Below are positions 1 through 62,580 of a stretch of DNA of 64,000 bases, one piece after another. Made by a program: the position numbers and the translations under genes. The notes beneath the pieces were generated by a model. That model was not told where the DNA came from. It was given only the letters and a program-made list of their open reading frames with translations, and made no database searches. Source of the stretch: Prorocentrum cordatum (Eukaryota; Sar; Dinophyceae; Prorocentrales; Prorocentraceae); assembly GCA_963575745.1 (NCBI GenBank), contig CAUYUJ010000769.1, forward strand, positions 273,501 through 337,500. The letters are read 5' to 3'. Each line of letters opens with the position of its first letter. Positions within the stretch are counted from its first letter, which is position 1.

Positions 1-123
1 CTTCTGGAAACTTCCTCGGGCCAGCTTGCTGTGAACCACGGTCTCCCTCGACGACCCGGTCACGACTTGGAGTGCGCCTTGGGGCCATCTTGGGCCGTCA
101 TGAAATTTCCGTCGGGCTATCTC

Positions 124-250
124 TGGCCATCGCTCGGACGTCCATTCCCTGTGTTTTTTTCGGTTTCGTGCGTGGCTATTTCGCCAAATGATCAAGGATG
201 CTCCTCGATGGTCCTCGTCGAGAAAAAATGCACACGTCCGAGCGATGCCA
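124..250 (+). mobile_element. Family A hairpin element, copy 1
   Basis: Ends TGGCCATCGCTCGGACGT and ACGTCCGAGCGATGCCA are inverted repeats. The interior is a T-rich stretch followed by gatcaaggatgctcctcgat. Non-autonomous MITE-like. Confidence 0.85.
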
Positions 251-322
251 GGCCCAACGCGCCCCCCTGGCCAGCCACGCGCGCCCCGCCCGACGCTGCC
301 AAAGCCAGGGCGCGAGCGACAC

Positions 323-51278
<50,956 letters not shown>

Positions 51279-52847
51279 CTCACACAGCCCAGGCAATAAT
51301 GACGACGGCGAGAACGCTGCACTGGGGATGACCGCGCATGCAATGCCTGTGCAGCGCAACGGTGAACTTCATCTACAGAAAACCCCTGCAACAACACTCA
51401 GGGAGAGGCCAAAGTGTGATGATGTGACGACGGGCGGCCACGACAACGATACTAGCAATTGCCGAACTGCAAGACAACAGGGTGGGTCTTACTGCACAGC
51501 ATGAACGGCTATATAATTTATAATCGATGACTATCAACCAGTCCATTGCTAGACGTCGATTGTTTTACATTGCGACGGCGTAGGAACCATGCTATCGATA
51601 TCATACTAGGAGGGGTGTCGCGATATATAGAAGCGGACAGATAGAGAGAGAGGGCGTTAGAGACGACATCTCGTCGATTTCTCCTCCTCCTCCTCCTCCT
51701 CCTCCTCCCAAGTCGCCCGACATGGTGACTTGATTTACGTGGACCCCAAAATGTCTCGACACCTTCCCCAAGACCGACTGCCCATGACGAACAATTTTCG
51801 AAGGACCCAGGGCCCGGCAACGCCTCCCCAGACACCTCCCATTGAGAGTTGCTCGCGACGCAAATGGATCTAGGTGATCCTCCTGTCATTCCTCCTCCTC
51901 CTTTCCATTGCCCTTCTCCTCCCCTTCTCCTCCACATCATCCCGCTAGGAAAGACGACCCTGGGGACTGCCAAAAACCGGCTCAATATGACAAGCCAGTC
52001 CCGGAAAGGGCCTAGACCTCCCAGCATCTACGTTTCGGGAAGATCACGAGGCCGAAGGTCTGGGGAGGGGGGGAAGAGAAGGGCTCGGGGAAAACAGTGG
52101 AGGCAAACGGACGCCAACGATCAATCCAATCCTTGGCCCAAGACAAGTGCACTCGCATCCTGACCTAGCCGGGATGGAATACATCTCTATATGTATGTAC
52201 ATATGTACAAATATATGTGTATGTCTATATGTATATATATATATGTGTATGCCGACCCTGGGCCGAAGATTCTGCTGGCCAAGATCGGTGCACATTGTAC
52301 ATGTGCATCCCCATCGAACGTACTCTATGGAACTCTGCTGCCCGCACTTGCGAGTATTCGGCCTCTGGCCTAGTAAGGACTGCTGTCTAGTGGACAACCT
52401 AAGATATGATGAGCGGAAAGGTGGCTCCGAAGAGCCAGAAGACGCAAGTAGCAGTAAGCTTCAGGCGGATGGGACCCTACACTTGATACTAGTCGCTACG
52501 CAAGTTAGGCGTACACTGACGATCTTCATCGAATCCTCGCGGTCGCGATTCTCAATTTCTTCGGACAAACGGTTTGGCACACGCGCGCGTTGCTCGCAAA
52601 GATGTGCCTACTTCATACCACGGCCAGCCGCTGTGCGGACAATTCGCCAGTCCAACAGTCCAGAGGCGTGCTAAAATTTCTGGTAAACTGAATCTGTGTC
52701 TGATTCGCGCGCGCGTGGCGGCCCATGAGGGTGCCGGGACGAACGGTGCTCGGGCACGGTCCCGGCAAGCTCGGAGCAGAGATGCCAGAACTCCTGGGCG
52801 CGGCCTCGGGGGCCCCCTCAGCGCCCCAATGAGGCGCCAAAAGGGTA

Positions 52848-53023
52848 CAGTCGGGGCCCCGAAGAAGGAACCCTTTTCGTTGGGGAGGGGCTCCGCGTTC
52901 CTTAACTGTTTCACAGTGTGCCCCACGTTCTCCTTAGGTCTTCGAAGGTAAATCGAAGTTCAACTTCTGGAGAAAAGGGGCCTCGTTCCTTATTTAGGGT
53001 TCATTAGCTCAACGCCCCGACTG
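52848..53023 (-). mobile_element. Tc1/mariner-like MITE family D, copy 3
   Basis: TA|CAGTCGGGGCC...CGCCCCGACTG|TA, in inverted orientation relative to copies 1 and 2. Confidence 0.82.
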
Positions 53024-53289
53024 TAGCACGCCCCGCGGCCTCAGGCCAGGAGCGATCCAAGATGGCCCACGCCGGTCCGAAGACGGCCCAACAAGCGCCC
53101 AAGCCGCTCCAGGAGGGCTCCGAGCAGACTTCGAGCGGTCCCGAAGACGAACATCACTGCTTTTGCGTAGGTGTTCGGACGAGTTTGGCGGTGCTGCTTT
53201 TTCGAGCTGCCGACCGTCCTGGACGGCCCAGGAGGTCAGGGCCCCCAAGATGGCCTAAAGAAGGGGCCCAGAGGGGGAACCCGAACCGA

Positions 53290-53480
53290 CATTTCGAGAT
53301 CTCAGCCAGGAGAGGCGCCCAGGAAGCCCCCTGAGGCCCCCAAGAGCCCCCAAGAGGCCCCAAGAGGGCCCCAGGAGGCCCCAAAAGATGTGCCCAAGAC
53401 TCCCAACAGGCCCCCAGGAAACCCCAAGAGGCCCCCAAGAAACCCCTAAGAGACTCTAGAGGCTCCCGAGAGACCGCCGA
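53290..53480 (+). repeat. CCAAGAGGCCC degenerate repeat
   Basis: cccccaagaggccccaagag units. Confidence 0.8.
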
Positions 53481-53918
53481 AGAGACCCCACGAAGAATCC
53501 AAGAGGACGTTGATCCACGGCCCAGGTACGTCTCGAAACTCTACTGGAGCTCTCTTGAGCCATCTTGACGTCCTCTGGGCAAGTCTATCAACTCTCTTCG
53601 ACACGGCGCGAACCACATCTCCAAAGGTCTTCTCGAGAAACCTCCTGCCTGCACTACCGTTCCACCTGGGCACGCGCACACCTCTACGCAGCCACAGTGA
53701 TGCGAAATGGGCCGGCGGAAGGAGCGAAGCGATTAAATCACAAGTCAAAGGGCACATCATTCGCGACACATGTGTGGACTGATACCTGGCGTGCAACGTT
53801 TGGGGAGCTTTCAAACATTACGCATGACATATCAAAATAAGCAAGCTGGGGCCGCAGACGGTGACAAATACAAGCGCCTCCTGATTCCCAACTTCGGATA
53901 CAACTGAAACGCACTCAC

Positions 53919-55007
53919 CATGAAGTGCTCGAACTTTTTCTCCGTCGGATCGCTGCAGATGTCAGGGTTGCCCGATCCACCCGAATCGCGGCACGTGCAT
54001 TTCGCTACTGCGACAGCGCAGGCGACCAGAGGGTTCCCTCCACGACCCAAGCTGTGCTAGGAACACCACGTGGATTTGGACGCCCGAACTGGGTACGGAG
54101 AACATGGGTACTATGCCCAACAGCAAATGTGATCCAAAACCAACGGCTGCCGCTGGTGGGCAGGCGAGCTTGAGTCTCGAGTGGACAGCGACCACGTCGA
54201 TGGCGACAGCGAACCCTATGGCTAGCGACGTCCGAACCCTGCCCCAATCAAGCTTACATTCTCCTGAATCGACGAGAGGCGGAGGTAGTGCTCGGACTTA
54301 GCCACGTGTTCGACAAATTTCAGGAGGGGAAAAACACACAGACACAATTAATCGTCGATTCCCAGGAAAATATGGGAAAATATGGGAAGTGGGGGGGAAG
54401 ACAAAAAACTTAGAAAACATAGGAAAATATGGGGAATCATTTTATTTGTGGATTCATGTGTGTGTTTGTGGGCGCCTTCAAAATTCCGCGAACCCTACCC
54501 CCCTGTAGCCCATCGAGTTGTCGGAGTCGTTGATCGGCGAGGGCAGGGTTCAACATGTCGCCGCCGACCCTGCTCAGAACGAACCAGAAGTGCTGTTGGA
54601 CTGTGTGCCCGATGTTTGAGGCGGCCAGGGGGCCTGAACCGTTTGGGGCCCCAGAACATCGGTACTCCAGATTTCGTAATAAAAGGGAGGGGGCCTGGAC
54701 CCACCAAGACAAGTCATTTCAGACCTCCCCCGTGGGAGAACCCTCCAAAACATCGTCCCCAGACCCCCCAGGCCCTCCACGATAGCCTGGAAGAGACCCC
54801 CCCGAAATGAGACCCCCCTCCCTTCATTACGAAATCTGGAGTAAGGAGGGAGGGATGGGATGAAGCCAAATCCGCTCCAAAACTCCATCCCCGGACCTCT
54901 CCTGGGGTCCACCTTCCTGCGGGCCGAAACCAGTGCTGGGCCGCCTCAGACCCCCAGCCGACTCCAACAAGATCAGCCGTAGGATGTTGCACACCACTGT
55001 TCGGAGG
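53919..55007 (-). CDS. Unrecognised gene, at least four phase-consistent exons
   Basis: Exons 54917-55007, 54499-54633, 54258-54296 and 53919-54007 join without stops in phases 1, 1 and 1. Donors are CAG|GA, GGG|GT, AAT|GTAAGC and, at the end, ATG|GTGAGT. The product includes GVQHPTADLVGVGWGSEAAQ, NIGHTVQQHFWFVLSRVGGD, MLNPALADQRLRQLDGLQG and a Cys-bearing tail (KCTCRDSGGSGNPDICSDPT). I do not recognise the family. Each of the three introns holds one hairpin element (T, E3, K3). It may be an upstream neighbour of the isoamylase or, less likely, its 5' part. Confidence 0.5.
54077..54245 (+). mobile_element. Family K element, copy K3
   Basis: gacgcccgaactgggtacgg start and the shared interior; right end truncated. 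It lies in intron 54008-54257 of the minus-strand gene. Confidence 0.62.
54318..54489 (-). mobile_element. Family E hairpin element, copy E3
   Basis: Reverse orientation: atttcaggaggggaaaaaca...gccttcaaaattcc. It fills most of intron 54297-54498 of the minus-strand gene, sense to that gene, as E2 is to its own. Confidence 0.8.
54663..54842. mobile_element. Hairpin element T
   Basis: Inverted ends CTCCAGATTTCGTAAT and ATTACGAAATCTGGAG with gagggggcctggac-type inner arms. It lies in intron 54634-54916. Confidence 0.75.
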
Positions 55008-55014
55008 CTGCAAG

Positions 55015-55366
55015 AGGTGCCCCTGGCCCAAGGTGCCCCCAGATTCGCTCCATGTTGGACACACTGGTGATGGGCCTTTTTTCCACCACCACCACCACCA
55101 CCACCATAAGTTGGATGGGGGGAAGGAGGAGGAGGACGACGAGAAGGACGAAGAGGAGGAGGAGGAGGAGGAGGAGGAGGAGGAGGAGGAGGAGGAGGAG
55201 GAGGAGGAGGAGGAGGAGGACCCCCTCCCCCCTCCAACTTATGGTGGTGGTGGCGGAAAACAGGCCCATCAGCGGGGGCCCCCCTGGGCCTCGTGAGGGG
55301 TTCTCTGGAGGCCGTGGGTGCCTCCTTGGAGAAAAGCTGGGGGCACCTTGGGCCAGGGGCACCTCG
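55015..55366. mobile_element. Hairpin element U with an internal GGA microsatellite
   Basis: Arms ggtgcccctggcccaaggtg and caccttgggccaggggcacc, then inner arms (accaccaccataagttgga / tccaacttatggtggtgg) bracket about 75 bp of GAG repeats. Confidence 0.75.
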
Positions 55367-55472
55367 AGCAACACCCGACTCGTTACTGAGCTTGTGCGCG
55401 TGCTCCGCTCGCTGCCTCTGCCCGTGGGCGCCCCTCCCAGCCCTGACCCCCGCCGTGCTCACTCGGCTGCAG

Positions 55473-55547
55473 CCCCGACCGCAAAGACTGGACAGTGGAG
55501 CGGCCGACGAGACCAAGGAAGAGATCCTCTTCCCAGACGAGTGCCCA
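55473..55547 (+). other. Possible exon of an unknown plus-strand gene
   Basis: CGGCTGCAG acceptor, 25 codons (PRPQRLDSGAADETKEEILF PDECP) and a GTACGT donor. It is well-formed but a single exon with no recognised family; the minus strand of the same stretch is also open. Confidence 0.28.
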
Positions 55548-55978
55548 GTACGTTAGTCATAGTTACCAGGGTTTCTGTATTCATCCTCATCCTCCTCCTG
55601 CTCCTTGTCCCTTTCCTTCTCACTCTCCTCGCCTCCTCCTCCCCCTAGCCAAGGTAATCCTCCTTGCGCCTCCTCCTTCCCTTCCTTTTCCACCCCTCCT
55701 CCGCCGTCCTACACCCCTAATCCTCTAGGCACTCGGGATTGCATAATACGGTAGGCGTTGCAAACGTAGCGTGCAACCTCGACTTTCGAAGAGCACGCTA
55801 TCCCCGTAAGGCCCCCTGTGTGCACGCCATCTCCCTGTGGGGGGATAGCGTGTAATGAGCAAAGCGATGGCACCACATCGCTCGCTATCTTCGCAACGCC
55901 AACCGCAAAAGAAGGGGGGGTCAGATTGGGGTCCCGGGGTGGGCACATGCTGCTTCGCATAACTTTGAAGGCCAATCA

Positions 55979-56094
55979 ATCCCACCAGCCCGCTGGGCGT
56001 CGGTGGTTTAGGGCGTTTCCTCTTCCACCCCTCCCTCTTCCCCTTCGGGGAGGGGTTTACCCCTCCCCCTACCCCCTCCCCACTGACCTGGACA
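55979..56094 (+). repeat. Dispersed repeat M, copy 2
   Basis: tcccaccagcccgctgggcg, gtggtttagggcg and ccccttcggggaggggttt. Confidence 0.6.
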
Positions 56095-56104
56095 GGAGGG
56101 GCGG

Positions 56105-56530
56105 GGAGCGGTCAGAGCGCCCAAAACGGCCTCGGCGAGGAAGCCAAACTCATTGATTTTACTATGGTTTTGGCCCCATTTTGGCCTTCTGAGGGGGCAG
56201 CGCTAATTAGAGCTCCCCTCTTCTTTGATCGATTTCCTCCACGATGGCCGCAAGAGGCCACCCGGATGCCCCAAGAGGCCGCAGGATGGCCCCAAGATGG
56301 CCCCAAGAGGCCCCCCGAGAGGCCCCCAGGAGGCCCCCAAGAGACCCCCAAGAGGCCCCAAGAGACCCCCCAGAGGCACCCAAGGGGCAAAGATGGCCCC
56401 AAGAAGCGCCCAGGAGGCCCCCAAAGGCCCCAAGATGGCCCCAAGAGGCCCCAAGAGGCCCCCAGGAGGCCCCAAAGAGGATCCCGAACGGCCCACAGAG
56501 GCCCCCCCGAGGCACCCAAGACGCCGAAAA
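56105..56530 (+). repeat. CCAAGAGG family repeat with conserved leader
   Basis: Leader acggcctcggcgaggaagcc ... ttctttgatcgatttcctcc precedes the ccccaagaggcccc array. The leader recurs at 58080-58200 and 58330-58480 and, diverged, at 35030-35150. Confidence 0.75.
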
Positions 56531-57006
56531 GCCCCTCAGGACGACCCTCTACTCGCCTGGGCGTCGTTTCTGGACGGGCTGGTGGGGATACGCGAAGCGT
56601 CTAGAATTGAGGATGAGTTGGATCCGTCAGTGGATCACTCTTGCGTACTGAAGCAGAAGCTGTGATGCTTCTTGTTGGTTGTGACCCAGCTCATGGCGCC
56701 AGTACGTGCCCAACCCGTATCGTCTCCAGGAACTTCGCATCCCCCTGTAACGGTGGGATGTGAAGACGGTCTGCCGCCACCTGTGCTGCACGTGGTGCGC
56801 AGGGTGCGTCGGGATTTGGATGGAGCTGAATGGACGAGCCCCCCATCCCTTCTCCCCCCCTGTCCCGTCCTCTTCCTGCTCCTGTTGGCAACGGCCCACT
56901 CCTGCAGGGGTGTCCAAAAGTCCTGCACAACATCGGGGGGCCCGCAAAAGAGGGTAAAACGTCCCAATGCACCCCGTTCGGGCCGACGTCCCCCCGCCGA
57001 TCAGCC

Positions 57007-57120
57007 GAGTGACCGGAACCCCACCAGCCCTTTAGGGCGTAAGTGGTTTAGCGAACTTCTTCCTCCAAACCCCCATTCTTCCCCTTCGGAGAAGGGTTTG
57101 CCACTCCCACTACGCCACGC
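57007..57120 (+). repeat. Dispersed repeat M, copy 3
   Basis: ccccaccagccctttagggc, gtggtttagcgaactt and cccttcggagaagggtttg. Confidence 0.6.
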
Positions 57121-57219
57121 CGTAACACTTCCCCCTTTGTCTAATATTTGTCTTCCTCTGCACAGTGACCAGTCGACGAATTGACGTTGTAGAAAAGGTC
57201 CTTTTCGGAGGCATCTTGG

Positions 57220-57620
57220 AGCCATCCTAGGCGCCTCTTCGGAGCGTCCGTCTTGGGGGTCTCTTGGGGCGTCTTGGAGCCGTCATGGGCCGTGTTGGGG
57301 CCGTCGTGAGGGTCTTGAGGATGCTCCGCCTTCCAAAGAGGGGTGGCCCTCTTTGGCGCTTCATCAATTCGGACGCATCTGGGACCCCTCTTGGACCCCA
57401 CCGGAGTGCGTCCGGGCCCCCTTCGGGACCACCTTCGGGCAGCCAAGATGGCTCCAAGAGGCTTCCAGATTGCCCGAGATGGCTTTCAGGATGGCGCGAG
57501 GTGGTCGACGCTGGCCCTGGATGGTCTCAAATATGCGTCCAAGAGGCGCCCAGACGGCCACAAGACGGCCCGATACTGCCACAGAGCTCGCCAAAGAGGC
57601 ACTCGAGAGGCGCACATCAT
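57220..57620 (+). repeat. Diverged CCAAGATGGC/TCTTGG repeat
   Basis: tcttggagccgtcatgggcc units on one side and gccaagatggctccaagagg on the other; no gene seen. Confidence 0.55.
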
Positions 57621-57629
57621 AAAAATATA

Positions 57630-57830
57630 ACTCGTTTTCAATGTTTTCTGAAAAGAAATTTCAGAGAGAAGTGTTGTTCAGTTAGTGTTTGTACTTGTTT
57701 TTATAAAGTCTGATTCGAGCATTGGACATAGTAAAATAGAGTAGATAGGTTAAGCAATTTCCGTGGAGAAATGCATAATAGTTTAAATGGTGTAGGGTAT
57801 ATTTAAAGAAAAGACATATTCAAGTTGTTT
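57630..57830. other. AT-rich segment without recognised gene
   Basis: An unusually AT-rich 200 bp for this window; no ORF or hairpin recognised. Confidence 0.4.
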
Positions 57831-58169
57831 AAACCAAAACCGAAAGGATTCGGCACGCCAGGCACCCCTGCGATGAATCGACAGGGGGCGGCGGATCGAA
57901 GACGCTTACGGCGAATCACCGCCGCCCCCTGCCTTTTTGGAAGCGCCGATGTGGCCGAATGTTGGCTTCCCAGCTTTTTGCTTCAAATGGGCGTCGGCGG
58001 CCTCAAGATGGCTCCAAGAGGGCTCCAGTGGGGCCCACATGGCACAGCATGGTCCCGAGACGGTCCCAAGATGGCCCAAGATGGGCCCAAGATGACACCC
58101 ACGGGCGACTTTTTGGAGGCCCTCGGGGGCGTGGGGTCATCATTGGCTTTACTCGAAAAGTTTGGCCCC

Positions 58170-58480
58170 TCCTTTGATCGATCTCCTCCAAGATGGCCCC
58201 AAGATGGCCCCCGAAGCTCCCAAGGGTGCCCCAAGAGTGCCTCTAGAGGTGCCCAGGAGGCCCCATGAGGCCCCAAGAGGCCACAAAGAGGCCCCCAAGA
58301 GACTCCCAAGAGGTCCCTGAGAGCACCCCAGAGGCACCCAAAACGCCCCAGGAGGCCTCGGCGAGAATGCCCAAATCGTTGATTTGCTCACGTGTTGGCC
58401 ACTCGTTTGACCTCCTCCTGGGGGGACACCCCAAGTGAGGAGCCCTCCCCCACCCTTTGATCGATCTCTCCCAAGATGAC
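58170..58480 (+). repeat. CCAAGAGG family repeat
   Basis: tttgatcgatctcctccaag leader and gaggccccaagaggcc array. Confidence 0.75.
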
Positions 58481-58724
58481 ACCCGATGCTCCCAAGGGGT
58501 GCCCCGAGGCGGCTCCAAAAGGTGCCCTTAGGAGGCCCACCCAACGAGGCGGGGCCTCCAAGAGGAGGCTCCGAAATGCCCCCAAGAGTCTCCCAAGAGA
58601 CCTCCAAGGAGCGCGTTGCTTTCTCATCGGCGATGACGGGCGTCATGGTGGGGGGGGGAGGGGTCGGGGGGGGGTATGACGTAACGCCCCCCCCCCGCCG
58701 GCGGCGCCACAGCCGCGCCCGCGC

Positions 58725-58800
58725 GCACGACGACGATGAGCGACGAGCGACGAGCGACGAGCGACGAGCGACGAGCGACGACGACGACGACGACGACGCG
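58725..58800 (+). repeat. GACGA(GC) short tandem repeat, copy 1
   Basis: cgcgcccgcgcgcacgacga then gcgacgagcgac units; a direct copy lies at 59868-59940. Confidence 0.85.
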
Positions 58801-58804
58801 AGCA

Positions 58805-59135
58805 GCATGTAGGTTGCGATTTTCCCCGCAGCGCCTGTGTACACCACAGTACTCGCGTGCACCACAACGCCTGTGTACACCACACCGCCTACGTACACCA
58901 CAGCAGCCGCGTGCATCACAGCGCCAGTGTGCCACAGTGCCTGCTCGCACCACAGCGCCGGTGTACACCACAGCGAATGTGTACACCGCAGCAGCCATGT
59001 GCAACACAGCGCCTGTTTACACCACAATGTTTACGTGCACCGCAGCGCCAGTGCACACCACAGCGCCTGTCTACACAACAGCATCCGCGTGCAACGCAAC
59101 GCTGGTGTACACCAGAGCGCATGCGTGCACAGGAC
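58805..59135 (+). repeat. 18-bp minisatellite, array 1 (CAGCGCCTGTGTACACCA)
   Basis: About 18 degenerate units. Confidence 0.88.
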
Positions 59136-59374
59136 AGGTAGAAGGAGCACGTCGGTGAGGATCTGCTGCGGACAGCTAAACGCCACGCCATGGAACTGCT
59201 GATAATACAATGCAGCGTTGTTCCATCCTCCCTTCTCCACCTCCACCTCCTCCTCCTCGTCCTCCTCCTCCTCGTCCTCCTCCTCCCTCACCCTTCCCCC
59301 CTGTCGTGCGGGTCGGCATTACAGCGCACGTGTGCGTCTCAGCGTGCACAGCAGAATGGTCTATTCACTGGTGC

Positions 59375-59620
59375 CGTGCTGAGTGCACGCAGGCATTGTG
59401 GTGTACACTGGTGCTGTGTTGCACACGGCTGATGCGGTATACGCAGGCGCTGTGGTGTACACCGGCGCTGTGGTGCTAGCAGGCACTTTGGCACACACTG
59501 GCGCTGTGATGCACGCGGCGGCTGTGGTGTACGTAGGCGGCGTGGTGTACACAGGCGCTGAGGTGCACGCGCGCATTATGGTGCACACAGGCGTTGTGGT
59601 GCAGATCGCCACCGACATGC
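59375..59620 (-). repeat. 18-bp minisatellite, array 2 (inverted)
   Basis: The same unit in reverse complement (tggtgtacacaggcgctg), about 13 units. Confidence 0.88.
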
Positions 59621-59719
59621 TGCTGTTACCCGTCCTCGGTTTCTCGGTGATTCCTACGCATTCCCAGACGCCACCGGCGCGAAACGTGACGTCATCGCCC
59701 CCCCAATGATTGCCGTCAT

Positions 59720-59747
59720 CGGCCTGGAACTATATATACATTATATA

Positions 59748-59780
<33 letters not shown>

Positions 59781-59865
59781 GTATGTCTGTATGTATATAT
59801 GTATGTATTTATTTATTTTTATCTATACATATATCTATATATATATATACACATATACAAGTTAT
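59720..59865. repeat. TA/ATGT low-complexity tract
   Basis: tatatatgtatgt and acatatatatat stretches. Confidence 0.9.
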
Positions 59866-59867
59866 AG

Positions 59868-59940
59868 CTGCGCCCGCGCGCGCGACGACGATGAGTGACG
59901 AGCGACGAACGACGAGCGACGACGACGACGACGAGCGCGG
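59868..59940 (+). repeat. GACGA(GC) short tandem repeat, copy 2
   Basis: Direct repeat of 58725-58800 starting ctgcgcccgcgcgcgcgacg. Confidence 0.82.
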
Positions 59941-60244
59941 ACCAGACTCATATGCGGACTCCTATGCGGACACCTATGCGGATCACGATGCGCACGGCGG
60001 CGGTGCCCGGAACGGACTAGGGGGGGAATGTTACGTCATAAGGGGGGTGGGGCGGGGGCCATGACGCCCGTCATGCCCCAAACAATAAAGACACGGGCTC
60101 CTGAGGTTCCGAAATTGCCCCGATGGGAATCCAAGACGCCGCAAGGCCTCCGGGACGATCAACATAACCCCAAGAGGACTCCAAGGAAGTTCCGCATGAA
60201 ATCCGAAGAGACTCCGAGAGGCATCCGGGAAGCCTCTGGCCTTT

Positions 60245-60435
60245 TTGGTCGCCCTTTTCCTCCTCCTCCTCCCCCTTTTCCTCCTCGTCCTCCTCCTCCT
60301 CCTCCTCCCCATCATCATCATCATCATAATCATCCGTCTGTTCCTCGTCATTCCTCGTTCCTCCTCCCCCTTCCTCTCTCCCTCCCCCTTTTTCTCCTCC
60401 TCCTCCTCCTCCTCCTCCTCCTCCCCCTCTTGCTC
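60245..60435 (+). repeat. CTC and ATC microsatellites
   Basis: cctcctc runs around a short atcatcatcat run. Confidence 0.9.
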
Positions 60436-60889
60436 CACGTGGTCCTCGTGCTCCTGTTGCCGATTCCTTATCCATCCTCCCCCTCTTGGGGTACGACGTC
60501 TTACCCTATCCATTAATTCCACTGCGCTCTGCTCCACACCCCTGATCAAGAAACTCGGCTGAGCATCGTTCGTGGATGGGCTTGTGAGATTTTTTGATCG
60601 CGGGCGCAAGCGGAAAGGCCGCGCGCCGTCCAAAGCTACCGCTAACCAGCGGGAGCCCAAATCGCACGCGAGAGAGGGGAGAAGAAGGCAGGTGGGATTA
60701 TTTTGTTGTTCGCGAACGCAAACGGAGGAACCGCGCGCCGTCATGAGATGCAGCGAAGACCTAAAAAGCAGCGGCCGGGAACGAGGCTATGCGCGCGGCG
60801 AGCGAGAAGCCGAAAAAAGGAAAGGGCCTACAGAGGCCTAAGATGCAGAGGGAGACACGCCGAGCCCGCGGTCGGAGTGGCATCAGAAA

Positions 60890-61012
60890 GCTAATCCTCG
60901 AGGAGCTTGCACCGACAACCTTCGCCCAGAGGACATTGTCCTCGCCCAACAGGTCAACGATCAGGGCCGACCGTGACCTGCCGACGTCGTCGTCAGTGCG
61001 AATCCTGTACAT
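60890..61012 (-). other. Possible exon(s), unrecognised
   Basis: A minus-strand frame reads MYRIRTDDDVGRSRSALIVD then LLGEDNVLWAKVVGASS, with GTCACG following ...GGCAG as a possible donor. It is less repetitive than its flanks. No family recognised. Confidence 0.2.
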
Positions 61013-61299
61013 CTACCACGTAGTCTGCAACCCGAAAATAACACTGACACCCAGCAAGCAGCCGTCCACTCAGTCAACGTACCTAGGAGCAACCGACGAG
61101 CGGGGCGGCAGGTGCGTGCCAAAGTAACGCCGCGCCGTAGGGGGCACCCGCCAAGGAGAGGCCATGTGCTTCCGTCGCTGAAGCCAATGTCACAGTATAA
61201 CACCAGGGGCCACACAGACCATGCGGACGCAGCAAACTGCCGTAGGAGCAGAGGTGGCAAGCCCACGCGCCCCCTGCGGGGGGAAAGCCGCAGGGCGAT

Positions 61300-62580
61300 G
61301 GACGGGCCAGACAGCTCGGAATAGGCATCGGCAAATCTCCTGGCACACGCGCCCTGAAGGGGGCGCTGAGGGCCAGGGCCGCGCTGAGTGGGATCGCAGC
61401 TAACAGCCGCAGAAATGCCGGGTCAAGGGCGGGCCCGCGCGCCTCCTGCGGGGGGGCGGCCGCAGGGGGAGGGCGGGGCAGTCGATCCAGGATGATCATG
61501 GCCAGCTGGCCCCCGCGCCCCTGGGGGGCGCAGAGGCCGCGGAGGAACCGCGGGTGGCGGGTCGAGAAATCTCCGGGCGCAAACGCCCCGTGGGGGGGCG
61601 CTGAAGGGCGATCCGCACTGCGGGTGGGGTCGCAGCTAACAGCCGCAGAAATGAAATCGATCTGTCTGGTCGATCGATCTCGCGATCGGAATCCGAATGC
61701 CCGTCCACGGGGGGGCCTCAGTCGCGCAACTGAGAGCTGCAGCCTGCGCCCCTGGGATGCGCGAAGGATCAGGGCGCGGGCGATCGGGCAGCTGCACGCG
61801 GGCGTTCTCCATCTCAGCCACCCGCGTAGTGAGGCGGCCTGCTGGGGGGGGGGGGCTCTAGAATCTCCGCGGGGCCCGATGGGGGGGGGGCAGAGCTCCG
61901 GGGGGGGGTCCTCCTGAGGCAAATAGACCCCGGCGGCGGGGGGGCAACCCCGCCCGCCGTGTTCCAAGCCAGCCGACGGCCAGGCACTCCTCGGGAGGAG
62001 GGTCCGGCTAGAGGATCGGATCGGGGAGCGGCTAACAGCCGCTGAATTGGTCGAGGTACCTGTGTCTGATCGATCGACCTCGCGATCGGGTGCCGAATGC
62101 CAGTCCACGGGGGGAACCTCAGTCGCGCAGCTAAGAGCTGCAGAAATGCGCGAAGGATCAGGGCCTGGCCGATCGGGCAGCTGCACGCGGGCGTTCTCCA
62201 TTTCAGTCGGCCGCGGAGTTCTGCGGCCTACAGCTGCAGAAGTGCGCGAAGGACCAGGGCCTGGCCGATCGGGCAGCTGCACGCGGGCGTTCTCCATCTC
62301 AGTCGGCCGCGAAGTTCTGCGGCCTGCACGGGGGGGGGCCCTGGAGTCTCCGCGGGGCCCAAGAGGAGGGGGGCTGAACTCGGGGGGAGGTCCCCCCGAG
62401 GCCGGGGGGGGGACCTGCGGGGCCAGCCAACACCTCGCCGCGGTCCGCCGTCTCGAGAGGCGGGAGGGTCGCCAAGCCCGCCCCAGCCTGGCGGCGTGCT
62501 GGAGAATCGCCGCAAGGGGCACCCGCGTGCTGGTCGCGCCGAAGCACGGCGGAGGTGCAGCTAACAGCCGCAGGATGGCA
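61300..62580 (-). repeat. Duplicated coding-like block (EMENARVQLPDRP modules)
   Basis: The segment encoding EMENARVQLPDRPGP on the minus strand occurs near 61770-61820, 62160-62205 and 62250-62300, and the sequence gctaacagccgc recurs near 61400, 61635, 62035 and 62557. Copies lie in different frames within a 580-codon open frame. That frame is mostly GC-driven, but the duplications are real. Function unknown. Confidence 0.45.

Noticed and set aside
53446-53814. Minus-strand frame with FLEKTFGDVVRAVSKRV
   Set aside because: Overlaps the CCAAGAGG-type repeat and the plus strand is equally open; no splice structure.
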